DNA of 64,000 bases from Streptomyces sp. PsTaAH-137 (GTDB lineage: Bacteria > Actinomycetota > Actinomycetes > Streptomycetales > Streptomycetaceae), in assembly GCF_003259365.1 (NCBI RefSeq), contig NZ_QLLY01000005.1, positions 310,001 to 374,000 on the forward strand, written 5' to 3'. Positions 1 through 8,044 of the stretch are shown here, piece by piece (the first letter of the stretch is position 1; every line of letters begins with the position of its first letter). Below the pieces are notes generated by a model. That model searched no databases. It saw only the letters and a program-made list of their open reading frames with translations, and had not been told where the DNA came from. The position numbers and the translations under genes were made by a program.

Positions 1-436
1 GCAGGTTCAGGGCAGCCGCGATCTCCGCCCTGCCCCCCTCCGGGACGGTCGCGAGGAACTCCGGCGCGCCCTGGTCGAGTTCCGCGCGATACCCGCCGGT
101 GATGGGCCGGGTGGACACCTCGACGGTCCTTCCGGTGAGGTGGAACGTCCAGCGCAGGGGGCCGGGTGCCCCGTCGCGCTCGTGGAGCACGGCGGCGGCG
201 CCCAGGACCGGGTGTCCGGCGAAGTCGAGCTCCTCGAAGAGGTCGAAGATACGCGCGGTGACGTGCCGCACCCCCTCTCCTCGGCTCAGGAAGATCGTCT
301 CGAAGTGGCGGAGCTCCTGGGTGATCGCCAGCATCTGCGCGGCGGAGAGTCCGGGATCGTCGGGGAAGACGGCAAGGCTGTTGCCGGTGTACGCCCGTGA
401 GGCGAACACGTCGACGTGGCGATAGAGCAGGGGCAT
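1..436 (-). CDS. PhzF-family isomerase, N-terminal part (cut by window edge)
   Basis: Reading the minus strand from the ATG at 436 gives MPLLYRHVDVFASRAYTGN, the classic opening of PhzF-like proteins (DVF..., TGN.LAVF), followed by a segment ending in LDFAGHPVLGAAAVL, which matches the conserved GHP.LG.A motif. About 145 residues are present out of roughly 280 usual for the family; the rest lies left of the window. PhzF proteins share the diaminopimelate epimerase fold; most chromosomal members have no assigned substrate, so only the family is claimed. It faces away from the MocR-type regulator at 523, a common arrangement for a regulator and its target. Confidence 0.82.
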   Translation of the reverse strand, partial: MPLLYRHVDVFASRAYTGNSLAVFPDDPGLSAAQMLAITQELRHFETIFLSRGEGVRHVTARIFDLFEELDFAGHPVLGAAAVLHERDGAPGPLRWTFHLTGRTVEVSTRPITGGYRAELDQGAPEFLATVPEGGRAEIAAALNL

Positions 437-504
437 GAGGTTCCCGGGCGGTGCGAGAGCGGTCTGGTACGTGTCGACGCTAGGCGGCGCCGCTCGGGCC
501 GTCA

Positions 505-530
505 TGGTCCAATCCGCGTAACGTGGACCA
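505..530. promoter_or_regulatory. Inverted repeat, candidate operator of the MocR-type regulator
   Basis: TGGTCCA at 505-511 and TGGACCA at 524-530 form a perfect 7-bp inverted repeat with a 12-nt spacer, lying in the 86-bp gap between the divergent phzF-like and mocR-like genes and covering the GTG at 523. GntR-type winged helices bind such palindromes. The link to the neighbouring regulator is inferred from position only. Confidence 0.4.
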
Positions 531-1947
531 GGTGGATGGTGTGGTGCGACGGGTCCCGGCGTCACGGTTTCCGTCCCTGCTCGGCGACTGGCGTGCGGGG
601 GACGGTTCGCTGGCGCGCCGACTGGCCGGCGCCGTAGAGAAGGCCGTGCGCGACGGGCGGCTGCCCCTCGAGGCGCGGCTCCCGGCCGAGCGTCTGCTCG
701 CCGACGAGCTGGGCCTCGCGCGGGGCACCGTGGCGGCGACCTACCAGATCCTGCGCGACGAGCAGCTGATCGTGACCCGCACCGGGTCCGGCAGCACGGT
801 CTCCCTGCCGCCCCGGCTGCACGACCGCCTCTCGCCGTGGGCCAGCGACCGGGGCGAGGCGGGCCGGGACGGAGCGCCGCTGGACCTCACCGTCGCGGAG
901 CCCGCGGCGCCCTTCGACGAACTGCTCCGGGCCGTGCGCGAGGCGACCGAGGCACTCCCGGCCGCGCTCCTGGGGAACGCTTCCGCGGGCCTGCACACGG
1001 CGGTCGCCGCGCTCTACGACTCCCAGGGCCTCCCGACCGGCCCCGAGAACGTCCTTCTGACCAGCGGAGCCGACGCGGCACTGAGCCTCCTCACGGCCGC
1101 ATACCTGCGCCCGAACAGCAGAGTCGTCCTGGACTCCCCCACCTACCCCGGCGCGCTCGCCCTGTTCCGGGCCGCCGGCGCCCGCCTGATCCCCCAGCCC
1201 CTCACACCCACCGGCTGGGACGTCCCCGCCCTGGACCGCACCCTCACCGAGGCCCGGCCGTCCCTGACCTACCTGGTCCCGGACTTCCACAACCCGACCG
1301 GCCTGCTGATGGGCGAGGAGGACCGTGCCGATCTCGGACGGCGACTGCGCGCCCACGACACCCTGCTCGTCCTCGACGAGACCATGCGGGACCTGGACCT
1401 GCGCGACGACGCCGCACCGCCGCCCCGGACCGCGGCGCGCGCCGGTGACCGGCGGGTCGCGTACGCGGGTTCCCTGAGCAAGTCACTGTGGCCGGGCCTG
1501 CGCGTGGGCTGGATCCGCGCCCACCCGGACACCGTCCGCCGCCTGGCGGCCCTCCCGCTCGCGGCAGCGCTGGCCCCCTCCCCCTTCGATCAGCTGGTGG
1601 CAGCCCGGCTCCTGGACCACAGGGAAGCGGTGCTCACCCGCCGACGCGCACAACTGCGCCTCCAGCGCGACCACTTGGCGACACGACTACGAACGTTGCC
1701 GTGGTGCCGCTTCCAGGTTCCGCAGGGCGGTCTGTCCCTGTGGCTGGAACTCCTCGACGCCGACTCCGGCCAGCTGACCACGCTGGCGGCCACCCGCAAC
1801 CTCGCCCTCACCCCGGGCCACCACTTCTCCCCCGACGGCGCCCTGGACCGCTACCTCCGCATCCCGTTCACCCTGCCGCCCGAGGCACTCGACACGGCGA
1901 TCGACAGGCTCGCCGAGGCGCATGAGGGGCTGGGGGGCGGGCGCTGA
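523..1947 (+). CDS. MocR/PdxR-like GntR-aminotransferase fusion regulator
   Basis: A 474-residue protein with an N-terminal GntR winged helix (about residues 15-85, including PAERLLADELGLARGTV) fused to a fold-type I aminotransferase domain (about 125-465). The PLP-binding lysine is in the AGSLSKSLWPGLRVGW segment, and DFHNPTG is the usual aspartate-aminotransferase signature. The family uses PLP or an amine/amino acid as effector to control adjacent genes. No Shine-Dalgarno precedes the GTG at 523; in-frame GTGs at 541 and 544 follow an AGGTGG and are good alternatives. Its likely target is the divergent phzF-like gene. Confidence 0.88.
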   Translation: MDQVDGVVRRVPASRFPSLLGDWRAGDGSLARRLAGAVEKAVRDGRLPLEARLPAERLLADELGLARGTVAATYQILRDEQLIVTRTGSGSTVSLPPRLHDRLSPWASDRGEAGRDGAPLDLTVAEPAAPFDELLRAVREATEALPAALLGNASAGLHTAVAALYDSQGLPTGPENVLLTSGADAALSLLTAAYLRPNSRVVLDSPTYPGALALFRAAGARLIPQPLTPTGWDVPALDRTLTEARPSLTYLVPDFHNPTGLLMGEEDRADLGRRLRAHDTLLVLDETMRDLDLRDDAAPPPRTAARAGDRRVAYAGSLSKSLWPGLRVGWIRAHPDTVRRLAALPLAAALAPSPFDQLVAARLLDHREAVLTRRRAQLRLQRDHLATRLRTLPWCRFQVPQGGLSLWLELLDADSGQLTTLAATRNLALTPGHHFSPDGALDRYLRIPFTLPPEALDTAIDRLAEAHEGLGGGR

Positions 1948-1965
1948 GGTTTCAGGGCCCGCCCC
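1934..1965. terminator. Hairpin overlapping the mocR stop codon
   Basis: GGGGCGGGC (1934-1942) pairs with GCCCGCCCC (1957-1965); inside it CTGA/TCAG (1944-1947/1952-1955) extends the stem past one mismatch. It contains the stop codon of the regulator and sits 15 bp from the stop of the convergent UPF0047 gene, so it can serve both strands. Confidence 0.6.
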
Positions 1966-1979
1966 AGCTCACGCTCTCG

Positions 1980-2402
1980 TCAACCGAGAAACGACAACCG
2001 CACCTGCCGCCGCGCATTGTCCACGTTCGTGTCCACCAAGCACACGGACTGCCACGTCCCCAGTTCCAGTCCTCCCCCGATCACCGGCAACGTCGCATGG
2101 GGCGGGACGAACGCCGGGAGGACGTGGTCGCGGCCGTGGCCGGGGCTGCCGTGGCGGTGCTGCCAGCGGTCGTCGGCCGGGAGGAGGGTGTGCAGGGCCG
2201 CGAGGAGGTCGTCGTCGCTGCCCGCGCCCGTCTCGATGACGGCGATGCCCGCGGTGGCGTGCGGGACGAAGATGTTCAGCAGGCCGTCGCGGCCGCGGGC
2301 GACGTCGCGCAGGAAGGACTCGCAGTCGCGGGTGAGGTCGACGATCCGCTCGGCGGAGCCGGTGGTGACGTTCAGGACGTGGGTTGTGAAGGCATCGGAC
2401 AT
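1980..2402 (-). CDS. YjbQ/UPF0047-family protein
   Basis: 140 residues from the ATG at 2402 (a second ATG lies 9 bp upstream at 2411), the normal size for this single-domain family. Conserved blocks are visible: NIFVPHATAGIAVIE near residue 40, a DDRW.HRHG block near 75, and LGTWQSVCLVD near the C-terminus. Members are often annotated as secondary thiamine-phosphate synthase because some rescue thiE mutants, but the physiological role is uncertain. It is transcribed away from the ssu leader region and is probably monocistronic. Confidence 0.87.
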   Translation of the reverse strand: MSDAFTTHVLNVTTGSAERIVDLTRDCESFLRDVARGRDGLLNIFVPHATAGIAVIETGAGSDDDLLAALHTLLPADDRWQHRHGSPGHGRDHVLPAFVPPHATLPVIGGGLELGTWQSVCLVDTNVDNARRQVRLSFLG

Positions 2403-2496
2403 AGGTGCCATTGTCGCCCACCAGGGCCGCCGAGCGACGGAAGGCCATCGCCCGGATCCCGCACCCTGGTACAGGGGTCCACCCAGCGAGACGGCA

Positions 2497-2525
2497 TTGA
2501 CGGTACGTCGACAGGTGGCTACGTT
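2497..2525 (+). promoter_or_regulatory. Promoter of the ssu leader peptide and operon
   Basis: TTGACG at 2497-2502 is followed after exactly 17 nt by TACGTT at 2520-2525, close to a HrdB-type -35/-10 pair. Transcription would start about 7 nt downstream of the -10, at or within a base of the ATG at 2533, which predicts a leaderless mRNA. Confidence 0.6.
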
Positions 2526-2532
2526 CTGGCGC

Positions 2533-2616
2533 ATGTTGCGTTCAGCCCTGCTCACCACGCGCGGTCACATCGACCTGCTGCGGGTGGCCTCCGCCGCGTG
2601 TCGCCGCGGCTGCTGA
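2533..2616 (+). CDS. Cysteine-rich leader peptide upstream of the ssu operon
   Basis: A 27-codon ORF whose product contains HIDLLRVASAAC and ends in CRRGC, with Cys codons at positions 24 (TGT) and 27 (TGC, the last before TGA). Small peptides with an (R/G)HIDLLRVAS core are a recurring putative leader peptide in actinobacteria upstream of sulfur genes. Cysteine-responsive attenuation by Cys-containing leader ORFs has been reported in mycobacteria. Here the peptide lies 136 bp upstream of ssuC, on the same strand, behind its own promoter. It has no Shine-Dalgarno, consistent with leaderless translation. Ribosome stalling at the Cys codons when charged tRNA-Cys is scarce is the inferred switch. 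Confidence 0.8.
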   Translation: MLRSALLTTRGHIDLLRVASAACRRGC

Positions 2617-2752
2617 CGCCCTTCTTCTCGCTTTTCTTCTTCCTTCCCCTTTCGCTCCGTCTCGGTCCACGCCTGTGCCGACGCGTCGCTGAGGCACGCC
2701 CGGCGCCGCCTCGACCGCCACCGGAGCGCACCCTCCCCTGCCCTGGAGTGCC
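2617..2752 (+). promoter_or_regulatory. Leader region between leader peptide and ssuC, with pyrimidine tract
   Basis: The first 45 nt after the leader stop are almost pure pyrimidine, with runs of CTTCTTC and CTTTTC. Downstream, GTGCC and GGCAC arms can pair around an internal GACG/CGTC, and CTCC just upstream can pair with the GGAG of the ssuC ribosome binding site (about 2745-2748). This is what an attenuation or RBS-masking leader would need, but no folding was calculated. Confidence 0.4.
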
Positions 2753-3655
2753 ATGAGCATCAGCCATGCCCCGCCCCAGAAACCGTCCAGCGACGCATCC
2801 GGTCAGTCCGGTGAGGTGGATTCGCCCCCGCCCGCCGATCCCGCGTCCGCGCTGGAACTGGTGCCGATCGTTCCCTCCTCCGCCCGTCGCACCCGCCTCC
2901 CCCGGTGGCTGCGCCGCACCTCCGGTCCTCTTCTTCTGCTCGCCCTGTGGCAACTACTCAGCTCCACGGGTGTGTTGACCCCCGAGGTGCTGGCCTCGCC
3001 GGGCACCATCGCCGGTGTAGCGCGTGACCTGTTCGCCGACGGCTCGCTGCCCACCGCGATGGGCGTCTCACTGCAACGTGTCGCCCTGGGGCTGCTGTTC
3101 GGCGTCGTCGTCGGAGTCGGGCTCGCGCTGGTGTCGGGGCTGTTCCGGATCGGTGAGGACCTGGTCGACGCGAGTGTGCAGATGCTGCGGACCGTCCCCT
3201 TCGTGGGGCTCATCCCGCTGTTCATCATCTGGTTCGGGATCGGCGAGGCCCCGAAGATCGCCATCATCACGCTGGGCGTGTCGTTCCCGCTGTACCTCAA
3301 CGTCTACGCGGGGATTCGCGGCGTCGACTCCCAACTCGTGGAAGCGGGCGAGTCGTTGGGGCTGAGCCGCTGGGGGCTCGTGCGCCATGTCGTGCTGCCG
3401 GGGGCGCTGCCCGGGGCCATGACCGGGCTGCGGTACTCGCTCGGGATCTCCTGGCTCGCGCTCGTGTTCGCCGAGCAGATCAACGCCGACGCCGGCATCG
3501 GCTTCCTGATGGTGCAGGCGCGGGACTTCCTGCGGACCGACGTCATCGTCGTCTGCCTGATTGTCTACGCGTTCCTCGGCCTGCTCGCCGATTTCGTCGT
3601 CCGAACCCTCGAAAGGCTGTTGCTGCAATGGCGACCGACGTTCACCGGCCGGTGA
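2753..3655 (+). CDS. ssuC: Sulfonate ABC transporter permease SsuC
   Basis: 300 residues: about 65 polar residues, then six hydrophobic segments from LLLLALWQLLSS onward. The BPD_transp_1 EAA loop is clear (EAGESLGLSRWGLVRHVVLPG, cytoplasmic, contacts SsuB). The protein resembles SsuC/TauC-type permeases for sulfonates, taurine or nitrate; the substrate is assigned from the ssuD gene in the same operon. The start has a GGAG six bases upstream. Its 3' end overlaps ssuB by 28 bp, so the two subunits are translationally coupled. Confidence 0.9.
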   Translation: MSISHAPPQKPSSDASGQSGEVDSPPPADPASALELVPIVPSSARRTRLPRWLRRTSGPLLLLALWQLLSSTGVLTPEVLASPGTIAGVARDLFADGSLPTAMGVSLQRVALGLLFGVVVGVGLALVSGLFRIGEDLVDASVQMLRTVPFVGLIPLFIIWFGIGEAPKIAIITLGVSFPLYLNVYAGIRGVDSQLVEAGESLGLSRWGLVRHVVLPGALPGAMTGLRYSLGISWLALVFAEQINADAGIGFLMVQARDFLRTDVIVVCLIVYAFLGLLADFVVRTLERLLLQWRPTFTGR

Positions 3656-4470
3656 CCCCGCCCGCCACCGCCCGCTCCGCGGTACGCGTCTCAGGACTCA
3701 CCCGCGCCTTCGACGGACGGGCCGTCATCGATGATCTGCACCTTGACGTACAGGAGGGCGAGTTCGTCGTTCTGCTCGGACGGAGCGGGTGCGGGAAGTC
3801 GACGCTGCTACGGATCCTGGCCGGGCTCGACCGGGACATCAAGGGCACCGTCCTGGTGCCGCGCCGCAAGGCCGTGGCCTTCCAGGCGCCTCGCCTGATG
3901 CCGTGGAAGCGGGTGTGGCGCAACGTCCTGCTCGGCCTGCCGGGCTCCCCGGGGCGGGACGTCGCCGAGCGGGCGCTGGACGAGGTCGGTCTCGCCCACC
4001 GTACGAATGCCTGGCCGAAGACCCTCTCCGGCGGCGAGGCCCAGCGCGCCTCGCTCGCCCGGGCCCTCGTCCGTGAGCCCGAACTGCTGCTGCTGGACGA
4101 GCCGTTCGGAGCGCTGGACGCCCTGACCCGGATCAAGGCCCAGCGCCTGGTCGGCGAGCTGTGGCAGCGGCGGGGCTGCGCCGTCCTGCTGGTCACCCAC
4201 GACGTCGAGGAAGCGGTACTCCTCGCCGACCGGGTGCTCGTGATGGACGACGGCGTCATCGCGTACGAGACCAGGATCGATCTGGACCGGCCGCGCGACA
4301 TCGGCGACCCGCGCTTCGCCGAACTGCGGGCCGAGTTGCTGCGGCGGCTCGGCGTCGACGACAACACCGACAGCGGCGAGGCCATCGGCAGCGGATCCGG
4401 CGGTGGACCCCACCAGCAGGACGCGCAGGACGCTCCCTCGGCGACGGTCGCGAAGCAACCCGTCACCTGA
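3628..4470 (+). CDS. ssuB: Sulfonate ABC transporter ATPase SsuB
   Basis: 280 residues with all motors parts intact: Walker A GRSGCGKST (51-59), Q-loop QAPRLMPW, signature LSGGE (133-137), Walker B LLLLDEP (153-159) and the H-loop LLVTHD (His 191). About 40 residues of polar, Gly/Ser-rich tail follow the NBD. It energises the SsuC permease. The start inside ssuC is supported by codon bias beginning there and by the usual ssuCB overlap; the next gene, ssuA, starts 55 bp downstream. Confidence 0.92.
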   Translation: MATDVHRPVTPPATARSAVRVSGLTRAFDGRAVIDDLHLDVQEGEFVVLLGRSGCGKSTLLRILAGLDRDIKGTVLVPRRKAVAFQAPRLMPWKRVWRNVLLGLPGSPGRDVAERALDEVGLAHRTNAWPKTLSGGEAQRASLARALVREPELLLLDEPFGALDALTRIKAQRLVGELWQRRGCAVLLVTHDVEEAVLLADRVLVMDDGVIAYETRIDLDRPRDIGDPRFAELRAELLRRLGVDDNTDSGEAIGSGSGGGPHQQDAQDAPSATVAKQPVT

Positions 4471-4525
4471 TCACGCCCGCTCCCCCACCTTCCCCAACTC
4501 CTCTCTCCCCGAACGGACTTCCACC

Positions 4526-5572
4526 ATGCGACGCCTCCTCCCCCTCCCCGCCCTGCTCACCCCGCTGGCCCTGCTCCTCGCCGCCTGCTCGGGCGCCTCC
4601 TCCGCCACCACGTCCACCGCGGGTGCGGGAGGCGGCGGCACAGACGGAAAGGGCTCGCTCACGCTCAACGTCGGTGACCAGAAGGGCGGTTCGGAGGCCG
4701 TCCTGCGGGCCGCCGGTGAGCTGGACGACCTCGACTACAAGATCCGCTGGTCCACCTTCACCTCCGGACCACCGTTGCTCGAAGCCGTCAACGCCAAGGC
4801 CGTGGACATCGGCGGAGTCGGCAACACCCCGCCCGTCTTCGCGGCCGGCGCCGACTCGAAGATCAAGGTGGTGTCGGCCAGTCACGGCACCGCGAAGGGC
4901 GACACCATCCTCGTACCGAAGGACTCCTCGCTGCGTACACCGTCCGAGCTGAAGGGGAAGTCCATCGCGGTGGCGCAGGGATCGTCCGCGCACTACCAGT
5001 TGGTCGCCTCCCTGAAGAAGGCCGGGCTCGGGTTCGGGGACGTCAAGGTCAAGTACCTCCAACCGGCCGACGCGCTGGCCGCGTTCACCGGCGGCAAGGT
5101 CGACGCGTGGGCGGTCTGGGACCCGTACACCTCGCAGGTGCTGCGCGCCAAGCAGGGCCGGGTGCTCACCGACGGCGACGGGGTCACCAACGGGCTGGCC
5201 TTCCAGGTCGCCTCCCCGACCGCCCTCGCCGACAAGAAGAAGTCCGCGGCCATCAAGGACTACCTGGACCGGCTGCGGCGCGCCCAGAACTGGGTCTACA
5301 AGCACCCCGAGGAGTGGGCGAAGGTCTGGGCGAAGGACACCGGGCTGCCCTACGACGTCGCGCTCGACGCGGTGAAGCGGACGAACGGCACACGCGTGAC
5401 CGTCGCCATCGACAAGGACGTCATCGCCTCGGAGCAGCAGATAGCCGATGCCTTCACGGAGTTGAAGCTGATCCCGCGCAAGGTCGACTTCTCGGAGTTC
5501 GTCGATACGCGGTTCAACGGCGATCTGCCCGCCTCCAGCACCGCCCCGCGCACCTACGCCAAGGAGTCCTGA
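4526..5572 (+). CDS. ssuA: Aliphatic sulfonate-binding lipoprotein SsuA
   Basis: 348 residues from the ATG at 4526. The N-terminus is a lipoprotein signal peptide ending in the lipobox LLAAC (Cys about 18), then a Gly/Ser/Thr linker and a periplasmic-binding fold of the SsuA/THI5/NMT1 type (VGDQKGGSEAVLRAAGEL, VDIGGVGNTPPVFAAGA, VAVAQGSSAHYQLV). It captures sulfonates outside the membrane and delivers them to SsuCB. An upstream in-frame extension to 4403 overlaps ssuB and lacks a signal peptide, so it was rejected. The ssuD start follows after only 2 bp. Confidence 0.92.
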   Translation: MRRLLPLPALLTPLALLLAACSGASSATTSTAGAGGGGTDGKGSLTLNVGDQKGGSEAVLRAAGELDDLDYKIRWSTFTSGPPLLEAVNAKAVDIGGVGNTPPVFAAGADSKIKVVSASHGTAKGDTILVPKDSSLRTPSELKGKSIAVAQGSSAHYQLVASLKKAGLGFGDVKVKYLQPADALAAFTGGKVDAWAVWDPYTSQVLRAKQGRVLTDGDGVTNGLAFQVASPTALADKKKSAAIKDYLDRLRRAQNWVYKHPEEWAKVWAKDTGLPYDVALDAVKRTNGTRVTVAIDKDVIASEQQIADAFTELKLIPRKVDFSEFVDTRFNGDLPASSTAPRTYAKES

Positions 5573-5574
5573 CC

Positions 5575-6744
5575 ATGACCGTGTCCCTGCACTGGTTCCT
5601 GCCGACCGGTGGCGACGGCCGGAGCCTGGTCGACCGGCACGCGTTCAGCGGTGGTGCGCTGGGCGGCACTCCGGGCGGCGCGGTCACCGGGGTGCGGGCG
5701 CCCAGCCTGGACTATCTGATCCAGATCGCCAAGGCCGCCGAGCAGTTGGGCTTCGAAGGGGTCCTCACGCCGACCGGCACCTGGTGCGAGGACGCCTGGC
5801 TGACGACCGTGGCGCTCGCCCAGCACACACGCCGGCTCAAGTTCCTCGTCGCGTTCCGGCCCGGTGTGATCTCTCCGGTGCTGGCCGCGCAGATGGCGTC
5901 GACGTATCAACGCCTCACTCAGGGACGGCTGTTGCTCAACGTCGTCACGGGTGGCGATTCGGCCGAGCAGCGTCGCTACGGCGATCACCTCGACCACGAC
6001 CGTCGCTATGCCCGCACCGACGAGTTCCTCTCCGTGGTGCGCGGCGTGTGGGGCGGGAGCGCGCAGGCACCGTACGACTTCGCGGGCGAGCACTACCGGA
6101 TCGACGCGGGCTACTCGGCGCTGCCGCCCGAGCCCGTGCCGCAGATCTTCTTCGGTGGTTCGTCGGCCGCGGCCGGGCCGGTCGCCGCACGCCACACGGA
6201 CGTCTATCTGACGTGGGGCGAGCCGCCGGAGCAGGTGAAGGAGAAGATCGACTGGATCCGGTCCCTCGCGGAGAAGGAGGGGCGGACCGTACGGTTCGGG
6301 ATCCGGCTGCACACGATCACCCGCGACTCGGCGCGCGACGCGTGGACCACCGCCGACCGGCTGCTCGACGACCTCTCCCCCGAGACGGTCGCGGCGGCGC
6401 AGTCCGCGCTCGGGCGCAGCGAGTCGGTGGGACAGCAGCGGATGCTCGCACTGCACGGCGGCAAGCGGGAGGGCCTGGAGATCTCGCCCAATCTGTGGGC
6501 CGGGATCGGTCTCGTGCGCGGTGGCGCGGGGACCGCGCTCGTCGGCAGCCACGCCGAGGTCGCCGACCGGATCGAGGAGTACCACGCGCTCGGCATCGAG
6601 CACTTCGTCCTCTCCGGCTATCCGCATCTGGAGGAGGCGTACTGGTTCGGGGAGGGCGTGATCCCCGAACTGGTGGCGCGCGGGCTCGTGGCGCCGGTGG
6701 CGGCCGGGAGCGGTGCGCCGCTGCTGGTGGCCGGCGGGCGCTGA
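5575..6744 (+). CDS. ssuD: FMNH2-dependent alkanesulfonate monooxygenase SsuD
   Basis: 389 residues of the bacterial luciferase-like fold. SsuD features are visible: an opening SLHWFLPTGGDGR, the TPTGTWCEDAW segment carrying the conserved active-site Cys, RPGVISPVLAAQMASTYQRL, LLLNVVTGGDSAEQRRYGD and a final HFVLSGYPHLEEAYWFGEGV. The enzyme oxidises alkanesulfonates to aldehyde and sulfite using FMNH2 from a separate reductase; no ssuE-like reductase is in the window. It ends the operon 18 bp before a strong hairpin. Confidence 0.94.
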   Translation: MTVSLHWFLPTGGDGRSLVDRHAFSGGALGGTPGGAVTGVRAPSLDYLIQIAKAAEQLGFEGVLTPTGTWCEDAWLTTVALAQHTRRLKFLVAFRPGVISPVLAAQMASTYQRLTQGRLLLNVVTGGDSAEQRRYGDHLDHDRRYARTDEFLSVVRGVWGGSAQAPYDFAGEHYRIDAGYSALPPEPVPQIFFGGSSAAAGPVAARHTDVYLTWGEPPEQVKEKIDWIRSLAEKEGRTVRFGIRLHTITRDSARDAWTTADRLLDDLSPETVAAAQSALGRSESVGQQRMLALHGGKREGLEISPNLWAGIGLVRGGAGTALVGSHAEVADRIEEYHALGIEHFVLSGYPHLEEAYWFGEGVIPELVARGLVAPVAAGSGAPLLVAGGR

Positions 6745-6761
6745 GTCCGGGCGGGCGCGGA

Positions 6762-6796
6762 CGTGCGGGGCCCGGGAAGATCCCGGGCCCCGCACG
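6762..6796 (+). terminator. Strong terminator of the ssu operon
   Basis: A perfect 16-bp GC-rich stem (6762-6777 with 6781-6796) closed by a 3-nt AGA loop lies 18 bp after the ssuD stop. There is no T-run, as usual in Streptomyces. It separates ssu from the next gene on the same strand. Confidence 0.85.
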
Positions 6797-6809
6797 AGTT
6801 GGTAGAAAT

Positions 6810-7976
6810 GTGAACGAGATCGGGGTACGAGAGACGCCCGCCGGTACCGAGGGCGCGCGGCAGGTCGACGTCGTGGTCATCGGTGCGGGGCAGGCTGGCC
6901 TGTCCGCCGCCTTCCACCTGCGGCGGGTCGGCTTCGAGCCGGAGCGGGACTTCGTCGTCCTCGACCACGCGCCCCGGCCGGGCGGTGCCTGGCAGTTCCG
7001 CTGGCCCTCACTCACCTACGGCAAGGTGCACGGGATGCACTCGCTGCCGGGTATGGAGCTGACCGGCGCCGATGCGGCGCGGCCGTCGTCGGAGGTCATC
7101 GCCGAGTACTTCGACACGTACGAGAAGACCTTCGGGCTGCGGGTGCGGCGGCCCGTGGACGTGCGGCGGGTGCGCGAGGGTGACGGCGGGCGGCTGCTCG
7201 TCGAGACCTCGGCCGGAGTGTGGTCGACGCGCGCGCTGATCAATGCGACGGGGACCTGGGACCGGCCGTTCTGGCCGCGTTATCCGGGGCAGGAGACGTT
7301 CCTGGGGCGGCAGGTGCACACCGCGCAGTACCCGGGGCCCGAGGCCTTCGCGGGACAGCGGGTCGTCGTGGTCGGCGGGGGCGCGTCCGGGACCCAGCAT
7401 CTGATGGAGATCGCCCCGTACGCCGCGTCGACGACTTGGGTGACGCGGCGGCCACCCGTCTTCCGCGAGGGACCTTTCGACGAGGATCGGGGCCGGGCCG
7501 CGGTCGCCCTGGTCGAGGAGCGGGTGCGACAAGGGCTCACGCCGCTGAGCGTGGTGTCGGTGACCGGGCTTCCGGTGAACGACGCGATCCGCGAGGCCCG
7601 GGCGAACGGGGTCCTGGGCCGGCTGCCGATGTTCGACCGGATCACGCCGACGGGCGTGGCCTGGGACGACGGGCGTGAGGTCGCGGCCGATGTGATCCTG
7701 TGGGCCACCGGGTTCCGTGCGGCGATCGACCATCTCGCTCCGCTCAGGCTGCGTGAGCCCGGCGGCGGGATCCGCATGGCGGGGACGCGCGCGGCGCTCG
7801 ATCCGCGGGTGCATCTGGTGGGGTACGGGCCGTCGGCGAGCACGATCGGCGCGAACCGTGCGGGGCGCGCCGCGGTACGAGAGATCCAGCGGCTGCTCGA
7901 CCGGGAGAACCCCGAGAGCCAAGCGGACCACGATGGTGGTGACGGCCGGAAGCAGGAGTCGGCCGTCGTGGCCTGA
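6810..7976 (+). CDS. FAD-dependent monooxygenase/oxidoreductase
   Basis: 388 residues from the GTG at 6810. It has two dinucleotide-binding motifs: VVVIGAGQAGLSAAFHL near residue 22 for FAD and VVVVGGGASGTQHLM near 185 for NAD(P)H, followed by the ATG motif VILWATGFR near 300. Layout and length resemble small flavin-containing monooxygenases and CzcO/Trk-like oxidoreductases. The substrate is unknown. It follows the ssu operon on the same strand, which hints at organosulfur oxidation, but the strong terminator between them argues for separate transcription. Starting earlier would overlap the terminator. Confidence 0.82.
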   Translation: MNEIGVRETPAGTEGARQVDVVVIGAGQAGLSAAFHLRRVGFEPERDFVVLDHAPRPGGAWQFRWPSLTYGKVHGMHSLPGMELTGADAARPSSEVIAEYFDTYEKTFGLRVRRPVDVRRVREGDGGRLLVETSAGVWSTRALINATGTWDRPFWPRYPGQETFLGRQVHTAQYPGPEAFAGQRVVVVGGGASGTQHLMEIAPYAASTTWVTRRPPVFREGPFDEDRGRAAVALVEERVRQGLTPLSVVSVTGLPVNDAIREARANGVLGRLPMFDRITPTGVAWDDGREVAADVILWATGFRAAIDHLAPLRLREPGGGIRMAGTRAALDPRVHLVGYGPSASTIGANRAGRAAVREIQRLLDRENPESQADHDGGDGRKQESAVVA

Positions 7977-8044
7977 GCCGATCTGCGGGTTTGAGGGCGC
8001 GGCGAGTCCGGCCGCGCCCGCCGTACCGGCGTGGGCCAGAGCCC

